From NCBI GenBank assembly GCA_947176505.1, contig CAMWQW010000002.1, positions 186,001 through 250,000 of the forward strand: a stretch of 64,000 bases of DNA, in the 5' to 3' direction. The notes under the pieces are model-generated. The model saw only the letters and a list, made by a program, of their open reading frames with translations, ran no database searches and was not told the origin of the DNA. Source of the stretch: an uncultured Lachnospiraceae bacterium (GTDB taxonomy: Bacteria; Bacillota; Clostridia; Lachnospirales; Lachnospiraceae). The translations under genes were made by a program, and so were the position numbers. Below, in pieces: positions 24,054 to 33,171 of the stretch (position 1 is its first letter; each line of letters starts with the position of its first letter).

Positions 24054-24878
24054 TTACGGTTCAAATCCTTCAAAAATGAACACATCAAATTCATCCTTCA
24101 TCTCTTCAAGCTCTTGTCTGCTCTTCACCGTCCATGCCACGGAAGGATTCCTATACAGCCGCCTGCATATTCTCCTGCCGGGTTCTTCCAAAAACTTATG
24201 ATTGTAAGCTATAAAATCCGGTTTCGTCACAAAATTGAGCATCAGATGCGTCATGAAGAAATATAAGATGCTGCGATATCCGCCATCAAACCGGAAATTG
24301 GACGCTAACTGCCCTCTGACAAGCTCATTATGGTTGATGCGGAACCAAAGCAGGACCATGGGATTAAATGACTCAATACAATACTCTCCTTGGTATCTCC
24401 TCAATATTTTGTCAATCACTGCACATTCGGAGATATCTGCCTTTTCCGACTTAATCTCTATAATCAGCGGTACACGTCCACGAACCATGGAAAGCAGTTC
24501 TTCCAATTTCGGAATCTTCTCTTCGGAACTGCACAACGTGAACTGCTGTAATTCTTCATATGTATAGTCTTCAATAATTCCCTCGGCGCCGCAGATACGC
24601 TCCAGCTTAAAATCATGGAAGATTACCGGAATACCGTCCTTCGTCACATGCACGTCCAGCTCCATTCCGTAACCCGCCTCCACCGCTTTACGAAATGCCG
24701 CCATAGAGTTCTCGGGCTCACTCCCCGCATTGTCATGCAGTCCTCTGTGAGCGAAATACTTTTTCTTAAAAAAACTTGTATCCGGGCGATGCAGCATACG
24801 CGGCATAATTGCCAGAAAATACAGGACACACGGAATCGCTATTGCCTTTGCCGGCGCTTTCACTTTTCTCAAATTCAT
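24054..24878 (-). CDS. Glycerophosphodiester phosphodiesterase
   Basis: This 274-residue protein has an N-terminal hydrophobic segment at about 10-27 that probably anchors it in the membrane. The GDPD barrel shows AHRGLHDN, PENSMAAFRKAVEAGYGMELDVHVTKDG and VIFHDFKLERICG, containing the catalytic His pair and the metal-binding Glu and Asp. It should hydrolyse glycerophosphodiesters to glycerol-3-phosphate and an alcohol. It is transcribed toward ppdK with about 150 bp between, apparently a separate unit. Confidence 0.9.
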   Translation of the reverse strand: MNLRKVKAPAKAIAIPCVLYFLAIMPRMLHRPDTSFFKKKYFAHRGLHDNAGSEPENSMAAFRKAVEAGYGMELDVHVTKDGIPVIFHDFKLERICGAEGIIEDYTYEELQQFTLCSSEEKIPKLEELLSMVRGRVPLIIEIKSEKADISECAVIDKILRRYQGEYCIESFNPMVLLWFRINHNELVRGQLASNFRFDGGYRSILYFFMTHLMLNFVTKPDFIAYNHKFLEEPGRRICRRLYRNPSVAWTVKSRQELEEMKDEFDVFIFEGFEP

Positions 24879-25019
24879 TTTATCTTACCTGCCATCTTAT
24901 CGTAATTCTTGTAATGCAAGCTGATTGCCTGCGTTTCTTCTATCCCACTTTCGATTATATTCTTCTCATATAAAACTGCAAGTGTTTTTTATCCTGCCGG
25001 ATTTCAATACTCATAGCGG

Positions 25020-25047
25020 TTGAAAAACCATTCTTTTTGTGTATAAT
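25020..25047 (+). promoter_or_regulatory. Promoter of the ABC-F gene
   Basis: TTGAAA (25020-25025), a 16-bp spacer and TATAAT (25042-25047). The leader of about 90 nt contains AAATTC-TCTCG-GAATTT and GCGGG...CCCGC hairpins before the start codon. ABC-F leaders are often regulatory, but no T-tract is visible here. The 24879-25019 stretch shows nothing else. Confidence 0.65.
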
Positions 25048-25146
25048 GGTATAGGTAACTTTAAAACATAAGTAAATTCTCTCGGAATTTGCTTGGCGGG
25101 ATTTACTTCGTAAGCCCGCTATCTTAAAGAAAAATGAGGTTTTAAC

Positions 25147-26787
25147 ATGATTCAGGCAAACAACGTAACATTACGAGTAGGCAAAAAGGCTCTTTTTGAA
25201 GACGTTAACATTAAATTTACGGAAGGAAACTGCTACGGATTGATTGGCGCTAACGGCGCGGGCAAATCCACCTTCCTTAAGATTCTTTCCGGCGCGCTGG
25301 AGACTACAAACGGAGACGTATCGATCACGCCCGGTCAGCGTCTCTCCGTCTTGGAACAGGACCATTTTAAATACGATTCCTATCCGGTCATGGATACGGT
25401 TATCATGGGCAACGAACGTCTCTATCAGATTATGAAAGAGAAAGATGCCATCTATGCCAAAGAAGATTTCACTGACGAAGACGGCATCCGCGCCAGTGAA
25501 TTGGAAGCTGAATTTGCGGAGATGGACGGCTGGGATGCTGAATCCAACGCTGCCATGCTCTTAAACGGTCTTGGTGTCGGCACGGAACTACACTACAATA
25601 TGATGGCGGACTTAAACGGTAACGAAAAGGTAAAAGTCCTGCTTGCCAAGGCGCTTTTCGGTAATCCGGACATCCTGCTTCTTGACGAGCCGACCAACCA
25701 TTTAGATTTAGACGCGATTGCATGGCTTGAGGAATTTCTGATTAATTTTGAGAATACCGTCATCGTCGTATCCCATGACCGTTATTTTCTGAACAAGGTA
25801 TGTACGCATACCGCAGACATTGACTACGGCAAAATCCAACTCTATGCCGGCAACTACGATTTCTGGTACGAATCCAGCCAGTTAATCATCAAGCAGCGCA
25901 AAGAAGCCAACAAGAAGAAAGAAGAACAAATTAAAGAATTGCAGGAGTTCATCTCCCGTTTCTCCGCTAATGCTAGTAAATCAAAACAGGCAACTTCAAG
26001 AAAACGCGCGTTGGAGAAAATTGAGCTGGACGATATCCGACCTTCCAGCAGGAAATATCCTTATATCGATTTCAGACCGGAACGCGAAATCGGTAATGAA
26101 ATCCTCACCGTGGAAGGGATCAGCAAAACCATAAATGGTGAAAAGGTGCTGGACAATATTTCTTTCATCGTAGGGCATGACGACAAGATTGCCTTTGTCG
26201 GCAGCAATGAACTTGCCAAGACAACCCTATTCAAGATTCTCATGGGAGAAATAGAACCCGATGAAGGAAATTACAAATGGGGTGTTACTACCTCTCAGGC
26301 TTATTTCCCGAAGGATAACACCGCGGAATTTGACAATGATTACACAATTACAGAATGGCTCATGGGCTACTCTCCCGTCAAGGATGTAACTTATGTCCGT
26401 GGTTTCCTCGGTCGTATGCTTTTTGCCGGCGAGGATGGCGTAAAGAAGGTTAAAGTACTCTCCGGTGGCGAGAAAGTGCGCTGTCTCTTATCCAAAATGA
26501 TGATCAGCGGCGCCAACTGCCTTGTCTTCGATGAGCCAACCAACCACTTAGACATGGAATCCATCACTGCTTTAAACGAAGGTATGAAGAAATTCAAAGG
26601 CGTGGAACTGTTCTCCTGCCACGACCATCAAGTAGTGCAGACTACGGCAAACCGCATTATGGAGATTCTTCCCGACGGCACATTGATTGACAAGATTACA
26701 ACCTATGACGAATATCTTGAAAGCGATGAAATGGCGAGAAAGCGTACTGTCTATACGAGTACTGCAAGTGAAGAGGACGATGATTAG
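25147..26787 (+). CDS. ABC-F family ATP-binding protein
   Basis: This 546-residue soluble protein has two ATPase domains and no membrane part, acting on ribosomes in this family. Domain 1 has the Walker A GANGAGKST and Walker B LLLDEPTNHLD, with a signature reading LNGNEKV instead of LSGGEKV. A charged linker (about 240-290, KEANKKKEEQIKEL) follows. Domain 2 has a degenerate Walker A GSNELAKTT, the signature LSGGEKV and VFDEPTNHLD. The altered second Walker A seems usual for this YkpA/YbiT-like branch, from memory. A translation-factor or antibiotic-protection role is possible. The start follows ATGAGGTTTTAAC. Confidence 0.9.
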   Translation: MIQANNVTLRVGKKALFEDVNIKFTEGNCYGLIGANGAGKSTFLKILSGALETTNGDVSITPGQRLSVLEQDHFKYDSYPVMDTVIMGNERLYQIMKEKDAIYAKEDFTDEDGIRASELEAEFAEMDGWDAESNAAMLLNGLGVGTELHYNMMADLNGNEKVKVLLAKALFGNPDILLLDEPTNHLDLDAIAWLEEFLINFENTVIVVSHDRYFLNKVCTHTADIDYGKIQLYAGNYDFWYESSQLIIKQRKEANKKKEEQIKELQEFISRFSANASKSKQATSRKRALEKIELDDIRPSSRKYPYIDFRPEREIGNEILTVEGISKTINGEKVLDNISFIVGHDDKIAFVGSNELAKTTLFKILMGEIEPDEGNYKWGVTTSQAYFPKDNTAEFDNDYTITEWLMGYSPVKDVTYVRGFLGRMLFAGEDGVKKVKVLSGGEKVRCLLSKMMISGANCLVFDEPTNHLDMESITALNEGMKKFKGVELFSCHDHQVVQTTANRIMEILPDGTLIDKITTYDEYLESDEMARKRTVYTSTASEEDDD

Positions 26788-26820
26788 TGGAATGCATGTG
26801 AATCCGGATAAGGAAACTAT

Positions 26821-27702
26821 ATGAAAGCAGTAGATTTACACACACACTCAAATAAATCCGACGGAAGCTACTCTCCTACGGAACTGGTAGATTATGCCGT
26901 CACCAAAGGTCTGCTGGCAATTGCCCTGACTGACCACGACACCATAGACGGACTTGCAGAAGCAATCAATCATGCTGCCAAGCTGTCACTATCAGGGCAG
27001 CCTTCCGTCGAGGTCATTCCGGGCATTGAATTTTCTACCAAACACGATGAAAAGGATGTCCATATCGTAGGGCTTTATATTGCCTACGATTCTCCCGGAT
27101 TCAGCGCCAGATTACAAGAGTTTGTCGATTCCCGTATAAGGCGCAATATTAAGATGTGTCGCAATTTACAGGAAGCCGGAATAGATATCACCTACGAGAA
27201 ATTATTAGAACGAAATCCCGATGCGGTCATCACCAGAGCGCACTACGCTTCTTATTTATTCGCTGAGGGATATGTAAAAAGCCGTCAGGACGCTTTTGCG
27301 CAGTATCTGGGCGACCACACGAAATATTTTGTTCCCCGTGAAAAGGTAACTCCCTCTCAGGCAGTGTCGTTGATTCTACAGGCAGGAGGCATCCCCATTT
27401 TGGCGCACCCTCCTCTCTACCATATGGGCAGGGAACGTTTGGACCATTTGGTTTCTTCTTTGAAAGATGTAGGACTCATGGGCATTGAAGTACTTTACAG
27501 CACCTATACCAATCAGGATGAACGGGATATGCTTAGACTCGCAGACAAATATGACCTGCTCTTAAGCGGCGGCTCCGACTTTCATGGGGTAAATAAACCG
27601 AAGCTTGACCTTGGAACGGGATATGGCAAATTATTTGTACCGGAAGAATTTCTGGACAAACTTAAAAGTGCACGCAGACAAATAAATCCTGCCACTTTAT
27701 AA
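26821..27702 (+). CDS. PHP-domain phosphoesterase (YciV/RNase AM-like)
   Basis: This 293-residue protein has the metal-binding motifs of the PHP family: DLHTHSNKSDGS (5-16), LTDHDT near 37, IPGIEFST near 68, and later AHPPLYH and SGGSDFHG. Relatives hydrolyse 3',5'-nucleoside bisphosphates or trim RNA 5' ends. It lies 33 bp after the ABC-F gene and 22 bp before a HAD phosphatase, and the three are probably co-transcribed. The exact substrate cannot be read from sequence. Confidence 0.87.
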   Translation: MKAVDLHTHSNKSDGSYSPTELVDYAVTKGLLAIALTDHDTIDGLAEAINHAAKLSLSGQPSVEVIPGIEFSTKHDEKDVHIVGLYIAYDSPGFSARLQEFVDSRIRRNIKMCRNLQEAGIDITYEKLLERNPDAVITRAHYASYLFAEGYVKSRQDAFAQYLGDHTKYFVPREKVTPSQAVSLILQAGGIPILAHPPLYHMGRERLDHLVSSLKDVGLMGIEVLYSTYTNQDERDMLRLADKYDLLLSGGSDFHGVNKPKLDLGTGYGKLFVPEEFLDKLKSARRQINPATL

Positions 27703-27724
27703 TATTTTTAGGAGAAATGATATC

Positions 27725-28528
27725 ATGAAGCTTTTATTCACTGATTTAGACGGAACACTCTTAAATAATGACAGCCAAGTGTCCCCGGGCACCAAAGCCT
27801 TTCTGGACGAGTTTCTCTCCGGAGGCAACAAGCTGATTCTCTCCTCCGGGCGCCCTAAAGACAGCATCTTAGAAGTAAAAAACAATGCCGGACTGACACA
27901 GCCCGGCGTTATCTTAATCTGCAGCAACGGTACACAAGTGTACGATTGCGACAGTTCACAAACTATTATGGAAAAAAGACTTCCGCTGTCTTACGTATCA
28001 TATCTTCAGGAACAGGCAGAGAAATACACTGTACATATACACACCTATCGGGATGACGCCATCGTCTCTCCCTTCGACGATGACGAGGTTAAGTTCTACC
28101 GCAGACGGATTCATCTGCCCCTCATCGTCTCCGAAAATCTTGTTGATGCACTGACCACGGAGCCCTACAAAATGCTTGCCATCAGCCTCAACGACTTCAA
28201 TAAACTGGAAGATTTCCGTCGGGGCATCCAAGAATGGGCGCAGGGCAGGATTCAGACTATCTATTCCAACGGTATATACCTTGAGCTTTTCCCTTACGAT
28301 GCAGGTAAAGGCAATGCTGTCCGTTTTGTCTGCGATTATTTCGGCGTGCCCCTATCCGATGCCTACGCGGCAGGCGATGCCGACAACGATATCTCCATGT
28401 TGGAAGCTGCCGGATGCAGTATCGCCATGGCAAATGCTTCGGACAACGTAAAACAGTTCGCCGATGTTGTGACGGACTTAGACAACGACCATGACGGATT
28501 GGCAGACATGATGCGAAAGCTGATTTAG
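27725..28528 (+). CDS. HAD-family phosphatase (Cof type)
   Basis: This 267-residue protein has motif I FTDLDGTLLNND (5-16), motif II in LILSSGRP, a type-IIB cap between, a conserved Lys in YDAGKGNAV, and motif IV AAGDADNDISML. Cof-type enzymes dephosphorylate sugar phosphates, pyridoxal phosphate or flavin precursors. AGGAG lies before the ATG. It ends 4 bp inside the convergent small acidic gene. Confidence 0.9.
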   Translation: MKLLFTDLDGTLLNNDSQVSPGTKAFLDEFLSGGNKLILSSGRPKDSILEVKNNAGLTQPGVILICSNGTQVYDCDSSQTIMEKRLPLSYVSYLQEQAEKYTVHIHTYRDDAIVSPFDDDEVKFYRRRIHLPLIVSENLVDALTTEPYKMLAISLNDFNKLEDFRRGIQEWAQGRIQTIYSNGIYLELFPYDAGKGNAVRFVCDYFGVPLSDAYAAGDADNDISMLEAAGCSIAMANASDNVKQFADVVTDLDNDHDGLADMMRKLI

Positions 28529-28782
28529 CCTTCCACAATCAGATATCTACCGTCTCCAATCTCGAATACTTCGTCAGCCTCAAGGATTTCTTCTTCGTCG
28601 GCGCCTTCCATATCCACGCCTTCTTCCTCGAAGAATTCCCACACTTCCTTGACGGAATCCACAACGACTGCCATGCATTCCTCCAGAAAGCTCTCCGCTC
28701 CCTCTAACGTCTCTGCCACCGGCTCCGGGTAGAGCTGTAACTGATTATCCAGAAAACATTGTAATACTTTCTCATCAAACAT
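28525..28782 (-). CDS. Conserved small acidic protein
   Basis: This 85-residue, strongly acidic protein (MFDEKVLQCFLDNQLQLYPE...) has the pattern of two helices and a terminal strand, GDGRYLIVEG. AAGGAGG precedes the ATG at 28782. Similar proteins are sometimes labelled glyoxalase in databases, but no metal ligands or fold evidence for that is visible here. It precedes maf-side DNA divergently and overlaps the HAD gene end. The function is unknown. Confidence 0.7.
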   Translation of the reverse strand: MFDEKVLQCFLDNQLQLYPEPVAETLEGAESFLEECMAVVVDSVKEVWEFFEEEGVDMEGADEEEILEADEVFEIGDGRYLIVEG

Positions 28783-28830
28783 ATGACATCCTCCTTTTAT
28801 TAATAGTTTACATAACTTTCCCATCTGTCG

Positions 28831-29418
28831 TCACATCAGTCCTCGCCTATTAAGCTCCTGACACACTCTTCCCACCGGCAAACCTACCACATTGTTATAA
28901 TCGCCGCATATTCCTTGGATATAAGCTGCGCACAAACCTTGGATTGCATAAGCTCCGGCTTTATCCATCGGCTCTCCGCTATCCACGTAGCGCCTGATAT
29001 CTTCCTGTGTCATAGAATACATAGTGACATCCGTACACTCGCTAAACGTGGCATACATGGCGGACATATCTTTGTATTTCCACGCAAGCGTAACCCCTGT
29101 GTATACTTGATGGCTGCCGCCCTGCAGATTGGTAAGCATTCTGACCGCATCGTCTTTGTCTTTAGGTTTCCCAAGAATTTCGCCCCAGCATGACACCACC
29201 GTGTCTGCCCCGATTACAACAAAGTCCTCTTTTCCTTCCGCTGAAAGTTTCGCACAGACATCCACCGCCTTCTGATAGGATAGTTCTTCCACCACCTCAT
29301 TCGGCTCCGTCTTTGTAATCCTCTCTTCCACCGTACTCGGCATCGTCTTGAACGAAAGTCCCACCTGTTTGAGCAGTTCCTTTCTTCTGGGAGACGCCGA
29401 CGCTAAATATATTTTCAT
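28831..29418 (-). CDS. maf: Maf-family nucleotide pyrophosphatase
   Basis: This 195-residue protein starts MKIYLASASPRRKELL, the Maf signature with the substrate-binding S-x-R-R. GADTVVSCWGEILGKP (about 66-81) carries the catalytic Asp. YVDSGEPMDKAGAYAIQG is the conserved C-terminal motif. It hydrolyses non-canonical or modified nucleoside triphosphates (dTTP/UTP-type) and in some bacteria affects septation. GGAGG precedes the ATG at 29418. It follows the ppk gene on the same strand. Confidence 0.93.
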   Translation of the reverse strand: MKIYLASASPRRKELLKQVGLSFKTMPSTVEERITKTEPNEVVEELSYQKAVDVCAKLSAEGKEDFVVIGADTVVSCWGEILGKPKDKDDAVRMLTNLQGGSHQVYTGVTLAWKYKDMSAMYATFSECTDVTMYSMTQEDIRRYVDSGEPMDKAGAYAIQGLCAAYIQGICGDYNNVVGLPVGRVCQELNRRGLM

Positions 29419-29496
29419 GTTGTTCCTCCATAACACGTCTTCATGTGGAGAATACTATGCCTCTTGGCACCTCCGGCGCAAGAAGTACTTATTGCA

Positions 29497-31617
29497 CTAT
29501 TCTTCCGCATGATGCATTTCCGGGATAAAAACTCTCTTATTTCCCATACCTTTCTCTGCTCTGGCTGCCTCTCTGGCCTCCAAGCAGAAATTAAGCTGCG
29601 CATTAAACTCTTCTTTGTTTCGCTTGCCAGTCTTCTCATAAGTGCCATCGGTCTGTAAGATTGATGCCTTCACCGTATCCCGCAGCTGGCTGTCCAATAT
29701 ATGCCACAGCTTATCCTGCAGCGCAGGTTTCTCTACCGGAAAGAGTATCTCCACACGGCGTTCCAGATTCCTCGGCATCCAGTCCGCACTGGAGCAGTAA
29801 TACTCAGGCTTTCCGTCATTTTCAAAATAAAAGATTCTCGCATGCTCCAGATAATTACCGACGATGGAACGCACCGTAATATTCTCACTCACTCCGGGAA
29901 TGCCCGTTTTCAAGCAGCATATTCCACGAATGATCAAATCAATCTTCACACCTGCAGCGCCGGCAGCATATAATGCCTCGATAATGTCCTTATCACACAG
30001 CGCATTCATTTTCGCAATGATATGCGCATTTCTGCCCTGTAATGCATACGCTTTCTCCCGGTCAATCAGATGCAGGAATCTGTCTTTAAGCCATAACGGC
30101 GCCAATGCCAGTTTATTCCAGTTCCGCGGCTCAGAGTAACCGGACAGCATATTAAACACAGCGGTAGCGTCCTCTCCGATTGCTTCCGAACAGGTAAAAA
30201 GTCCGACATCCGTATACAGTTTCGCAGTAGAATCATTATAATTCCCCGTCCCTAAATGAACGTATCTTCGTATTCCGTGTTCCTCTCTTCTGACAACCAG
30301 CGTAATTTTGCTGTGGGTCTTTAGTCCCACCAGTCCATAGATAACATGGCAGCCCGCTTTCTCCAGCTTCTTCGCCCATACAATGTTATTTTCCTCGTCA
30401 AAACGTGCTTTTAACTCAACCAGAACGGAGACCTGTTTGCCATTGTCCGCCGCCTGCTCCAGTGCGGCGACAATCGGTGAATTACCGCTGACACGGTAAA
30501 GTGTCTGCTTAATAGCCAGCACATTAGGGTCCTTCGCCGCCTGTCTGATAAAATTCACCACCGGCTCGAAGGTCTGGTACGGATGGTGCATCAGAATGTC
30601 TCCCTCTCTGATTTTTGCAAACACATCCGTCTCATCCATCAGCTCCGGCACAGGCTGGGGTTTTAAATAGCTATGCTCTTTGAGATGGTCAAAGCCTTCC
30701 AGTCCGTACATTTTCATAAGAAAAGTCAGATCCAGCGGTCCTTTGATTTCATAGATATCCTCCTGCTCAATCTGCAGCTCGTCACGAATCAATTTCAGCA
30801 GTCTGTTATCAATTCCTTCCTCAACTTCCAGCCGGATTACCTGCCCCCACTGTCTCTTTTTCAACTGCTTCTCGATTTCCTGAAGCAAATCCTCTGCTTC
30901 GTCTTCCTCTATGGTCAAATCCGCGTTTCTCATAATACGGAACGGATAGCTGAACACAACATCATAGTTAAGGAACAGCTTATGAATATTGCGCTCAATC
31001 ACTTCCTCAAGCAGGATTGCTTTTGTCTCTTTCTCCCCGGGGATCGTCACGATACGGGATAAAACACTTGGCACCTGTACGGTCGCAAATTCCAGCTCTT
31101 CCTCTCCGTTTTTCTTTTTCATCAGCGCGCCGAGATTTAAAGATTTATTCCGGATAAGCGGAAACGGTCTGGAGGAATCCACTGCCATCGGTGTCAGCAC
31201 CGGATACACATTATCTGCAAAATACCGATCCACATAGGCGGCATCTTCTTTCGTCAAATCTTCATGATGCATGATAATATGCAGTCCGTTGTCGAGAAGC
31301 TGCGGCAAAATAGACCGATTATATATAGAATACTGCTGTTCTACAAGTTTATGCGTCTCTTCGTTCACTTTTACAAGCTGCTCCTGCGCCGTCATGCCGG
31401 CAATATCCTTTTTCTTGTAGCCGGCGCCGACCATATCTTTCAAAGAAGCTACTCTCACCATAAAGAATTCATCCAGATTAGACGCTGTGATGCTCAAGAA
31501 TTTCAGCCGCTCAAAAAGCGGATTCTTCTTGTCTTTCGCTTCCCCGAGCACTCTCTTATTGAATAAAAGCCAGCTTAGTTCTCTGTTTGTATAATAATCA
31601 ACTTTTGAAAAGTCCAT
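29497..31617 (-). CDS. ppk1: Polyphosphate kinase 1
   Basis: This 706-residue enzyme extends polyphosphate from ATP. The N domain starts YYTNRELSWLLFNKRVLGEA. The catalytic core has AALEQAADNGKQVSVLVELKARFDE, KTHSKITLVVRRE with the autophosphorylated His, HLGTGNYND, and the second phospholipase-D-like motif with EHARIFYF and ADWMPRNLERRVE. The length is typical. It lies 23 bp after the exopolyphosphatase gene, making a synthesis/degradation pair. Confidence 0.97.
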   Translation of the reverse strand: MDFSKVDYYTNRELSWLLFNKRVLGEAKDKKNPLFERLKFLSITASNLDEFFMVRVASLKDMVGAGYKKKDIAGMTAQEQLVKVNEETHKLVEQQYSIYNRSILPQLLDNGLHIIMHHEDLTKEDAAYVDRYFADNVYPVLTPMAVDSSRPFPLIRNKSLNLGALMKKKNGEEELEFATVQVPSVLSRIVTIPGEKETKAILLEEVIERNIHKLFLNYDVVFSYPFRIMRNADLTIEEDEAEDLLQEIEKQLKKRQWGQVIRLEVEEGIDNRLLKLIRDELQIEQEDIYEIKGPLDLTFLMKMYGLEGFDHLKEHSYLKPQPVPELMDETDVFAKIREGDILMHHPYQTFEPVVNFIRQAAKDPNVLAIKQTLYRVSGNSPIVAALEQAADNGKQVSVLVELKARFDEENNIVWAKKLEKAGCHVIYGLVGLKTHSKITLVVRREEHGIRRYVHLGTGNYNDSTAKLYTDVGLFTCSEAIGEDATAVFNMLSGYSEPRNWNKLALAPLWLKDRFLHLIDREKAYALQGRNAHIIAKMNALCDKDIIEALYAAGAAGVKIDLIIRGICCLKTGIPGVSENITVRSIVGNYLEHARIFYFENDGKPEYYCSSADWMPRNLERRVEILFPVEKPALQDKLWHILDSQLRDTVKASILQTDGTYEKTGKRNKEEFNAQLNFCLEAREAARAEKGMGNKRVFIPEMHHAEE

Positions 31618-31640
31618 CTTACACTCCTATGCTCCTCTTC

Positions 31641-33170
31641 TTAACTTTTCTGTCTGATGACCGGGCGAACACTGTATACTTCCTCGAAAAACTCCGCCCG
31701 TTTTGAAAACAATCCCTTTTCCAATGTGATATCTAATGATGCATCTACCGTGATGACAAGCTGCTCGTCCCTAAGTGATGTCTTGACATTTTTAAATTTC
31801 TGTTTATGGCTTCTGTCGAGTCCGTTGGCAACCTTAAGAATTGCCGTCAGCTTGGCGATTGTCAGATAATCTTTCTTGTCAAGAGCGCCATCCTTACTCA
31901 TAGACTCATAGTAATCGAACTCTATATGATTATACTTGACCACATTCGCCACAATCTCCCGCTCAATGTGTGACAGCCCTATAATCTCCGTGGACATAAT
32001 GATATTGTACGAACATTCGCCCAGATTTACCAGACTGATATACTTGCCGCAATCATGTAACAACGTCGCTATGCGAAGCAGCAGACGCTCTCTTTTACCT
32101 AATCCGTGCACTTTTTTCATACTGTCATAGATTGTCAGGGCTATCTGCTCCAATGTTTCACTTCTCCGCCTGCTGCCCATGTACCGTTTGCTGATATTCT
32201 GGGCACAGGCTATGATATCCTGCTCGAAATCATGGTTTGCTTTAATCAGCTTATTCTTTTCACCGTATTCATACGAGATGCCGTCGCACAGGCACACTCC
32301 CGGCGCCCAAATCATCTTGGCATCCATCACCTTGGCGATTCGATTGAGCAATATTCCCGATATGAACAGCAGCGGAACATTTTCCTCCGGCATACCGAGA
32401 ATGCGCGCAACCTCCTGCACAGATTTCGCCCGTACGCGTTCCAGAAACTTATCCATGGCGGAAGCTTCCACATTGGTATGTTCCAAGCCCGCCACGTTCT
32501 TGCCCACAACTGCCGAAATATAATCATCTACCACGATAATATTCTCAATCACTCTGTCTTTCAGATATAATTTCTTAAAAACAGACAACTGGGAACTGAC
32601 AATCTCATCAAGCATACTCTCATTCTGTTCCGGTCGTATATTCAGCTTGCCGAGCTGATCCTGCAGTCTGAGTACGCCCATACGCATATTCTGTGTGGTC
32701 ACAAGCGTATCTTTATCGAAAAGTGAAATCTGTATACTGCCGCCCCCGATATCTACGATAGCAGTACCCTTCTCAATGATTCTGTTAAAGACATCCCCGC
32801 CCGACGCTATAGATTTGTAATCCAGAAAACGCTGTTCCGAATTGCTCAGAACTTCTATCGTAATTCCCGTCCTCTGGGCAATCTGGTCAAGGATGATCAT
32901 CGTATTTTCCGTCTCTCTGATTGCGCTTGTGCCATACGCCTTATAATCATCTACCTTGTAGCTTTTCATAATATCATTATATTCACGCAGCACACGGCAT
33001 AGCTCATCCACTCTCTCATTACTGATCTTTCCTTTCGCAAAAGTGTCAGACCCTAAATCAATGCGATGCCTGATATGATCAATCTCTCTGATACCGTTTT
33101 TCGCGGTAATCTCTACAATTTTCATAGCCAGTTCGTAGGAACCAACGTCTATCGCCGCAAATGTCTTCAT
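31641..33170 (-). CDS. ppx: Ppx/GppA exopolyphosphatase with C-terminal HD domain
   Basis: This 509-residue protein has an actin-like N-terminal half: AAIDVGSYELAMKIVEI (4-20), YGTSAIRE and IVDIGGGSIQISLF. An HD-domain C-terminal half has LLHDCGKYISLVNLGECSYNIIMS. It degrades polyphosphate or guanosine pentaphosphate. The start at 33170 has GGAGGAG and begins where the actin-like fold starts; the longer frame overlaps the DUF815 gene. It is adjacent to ppk1 and likely in the same operon. Confidence 0.93.
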   Translation of the reverse strand: MKTFAAIDVGSYELAMKIVEITAKNGIREIDHIRHRIDLGSDTFAKGKISNERVDELCRVLREYNDIMKSYKVDDYKAYGTSAIRETENTMIILDQIAQRTGITIEVLSNSEQRFLDYKSIASGGDVFNRIIEKGTAIVDIGGGSIQISLFDKDTLVTTQNMRMGVLRLQDQLGKLNIRPEQNESMLDEIVSSQLSVFKKLYLKDRVIENIIVVDDYISAVVGKNVAGLEHTNVEASAMDKFLERVRAKSVQEVARILGMPEENVPLLFISGILLNRIAKVMDAKMIWAPGVCLCDGISYEYGEKNKLIKANHDFEQDIIACAQNISKRYMGSRRRSETLEQIALTIYDSMKKVHGLGKRERLLLRIATLLHDCGKYISLVNLGECSYNIIMSTEIIGLSHIEREIVANVVKYNHIEFDYYESMSKDGALDKKDYLTIAKLTAILKVANGLDRSHKQKFKNVKTSLRDEQLVITVDASLDITLEKGLFSKRAEFFEEVYSVRPVIRQKS

Positions 33171-33171
33171 G

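Noticed and set aside
28525..28782. Glyoxalase assignment for the small acidic protein
   Set aside because: The protein is only 85 residues long, without the metal ligands or the repeated fold of that family.
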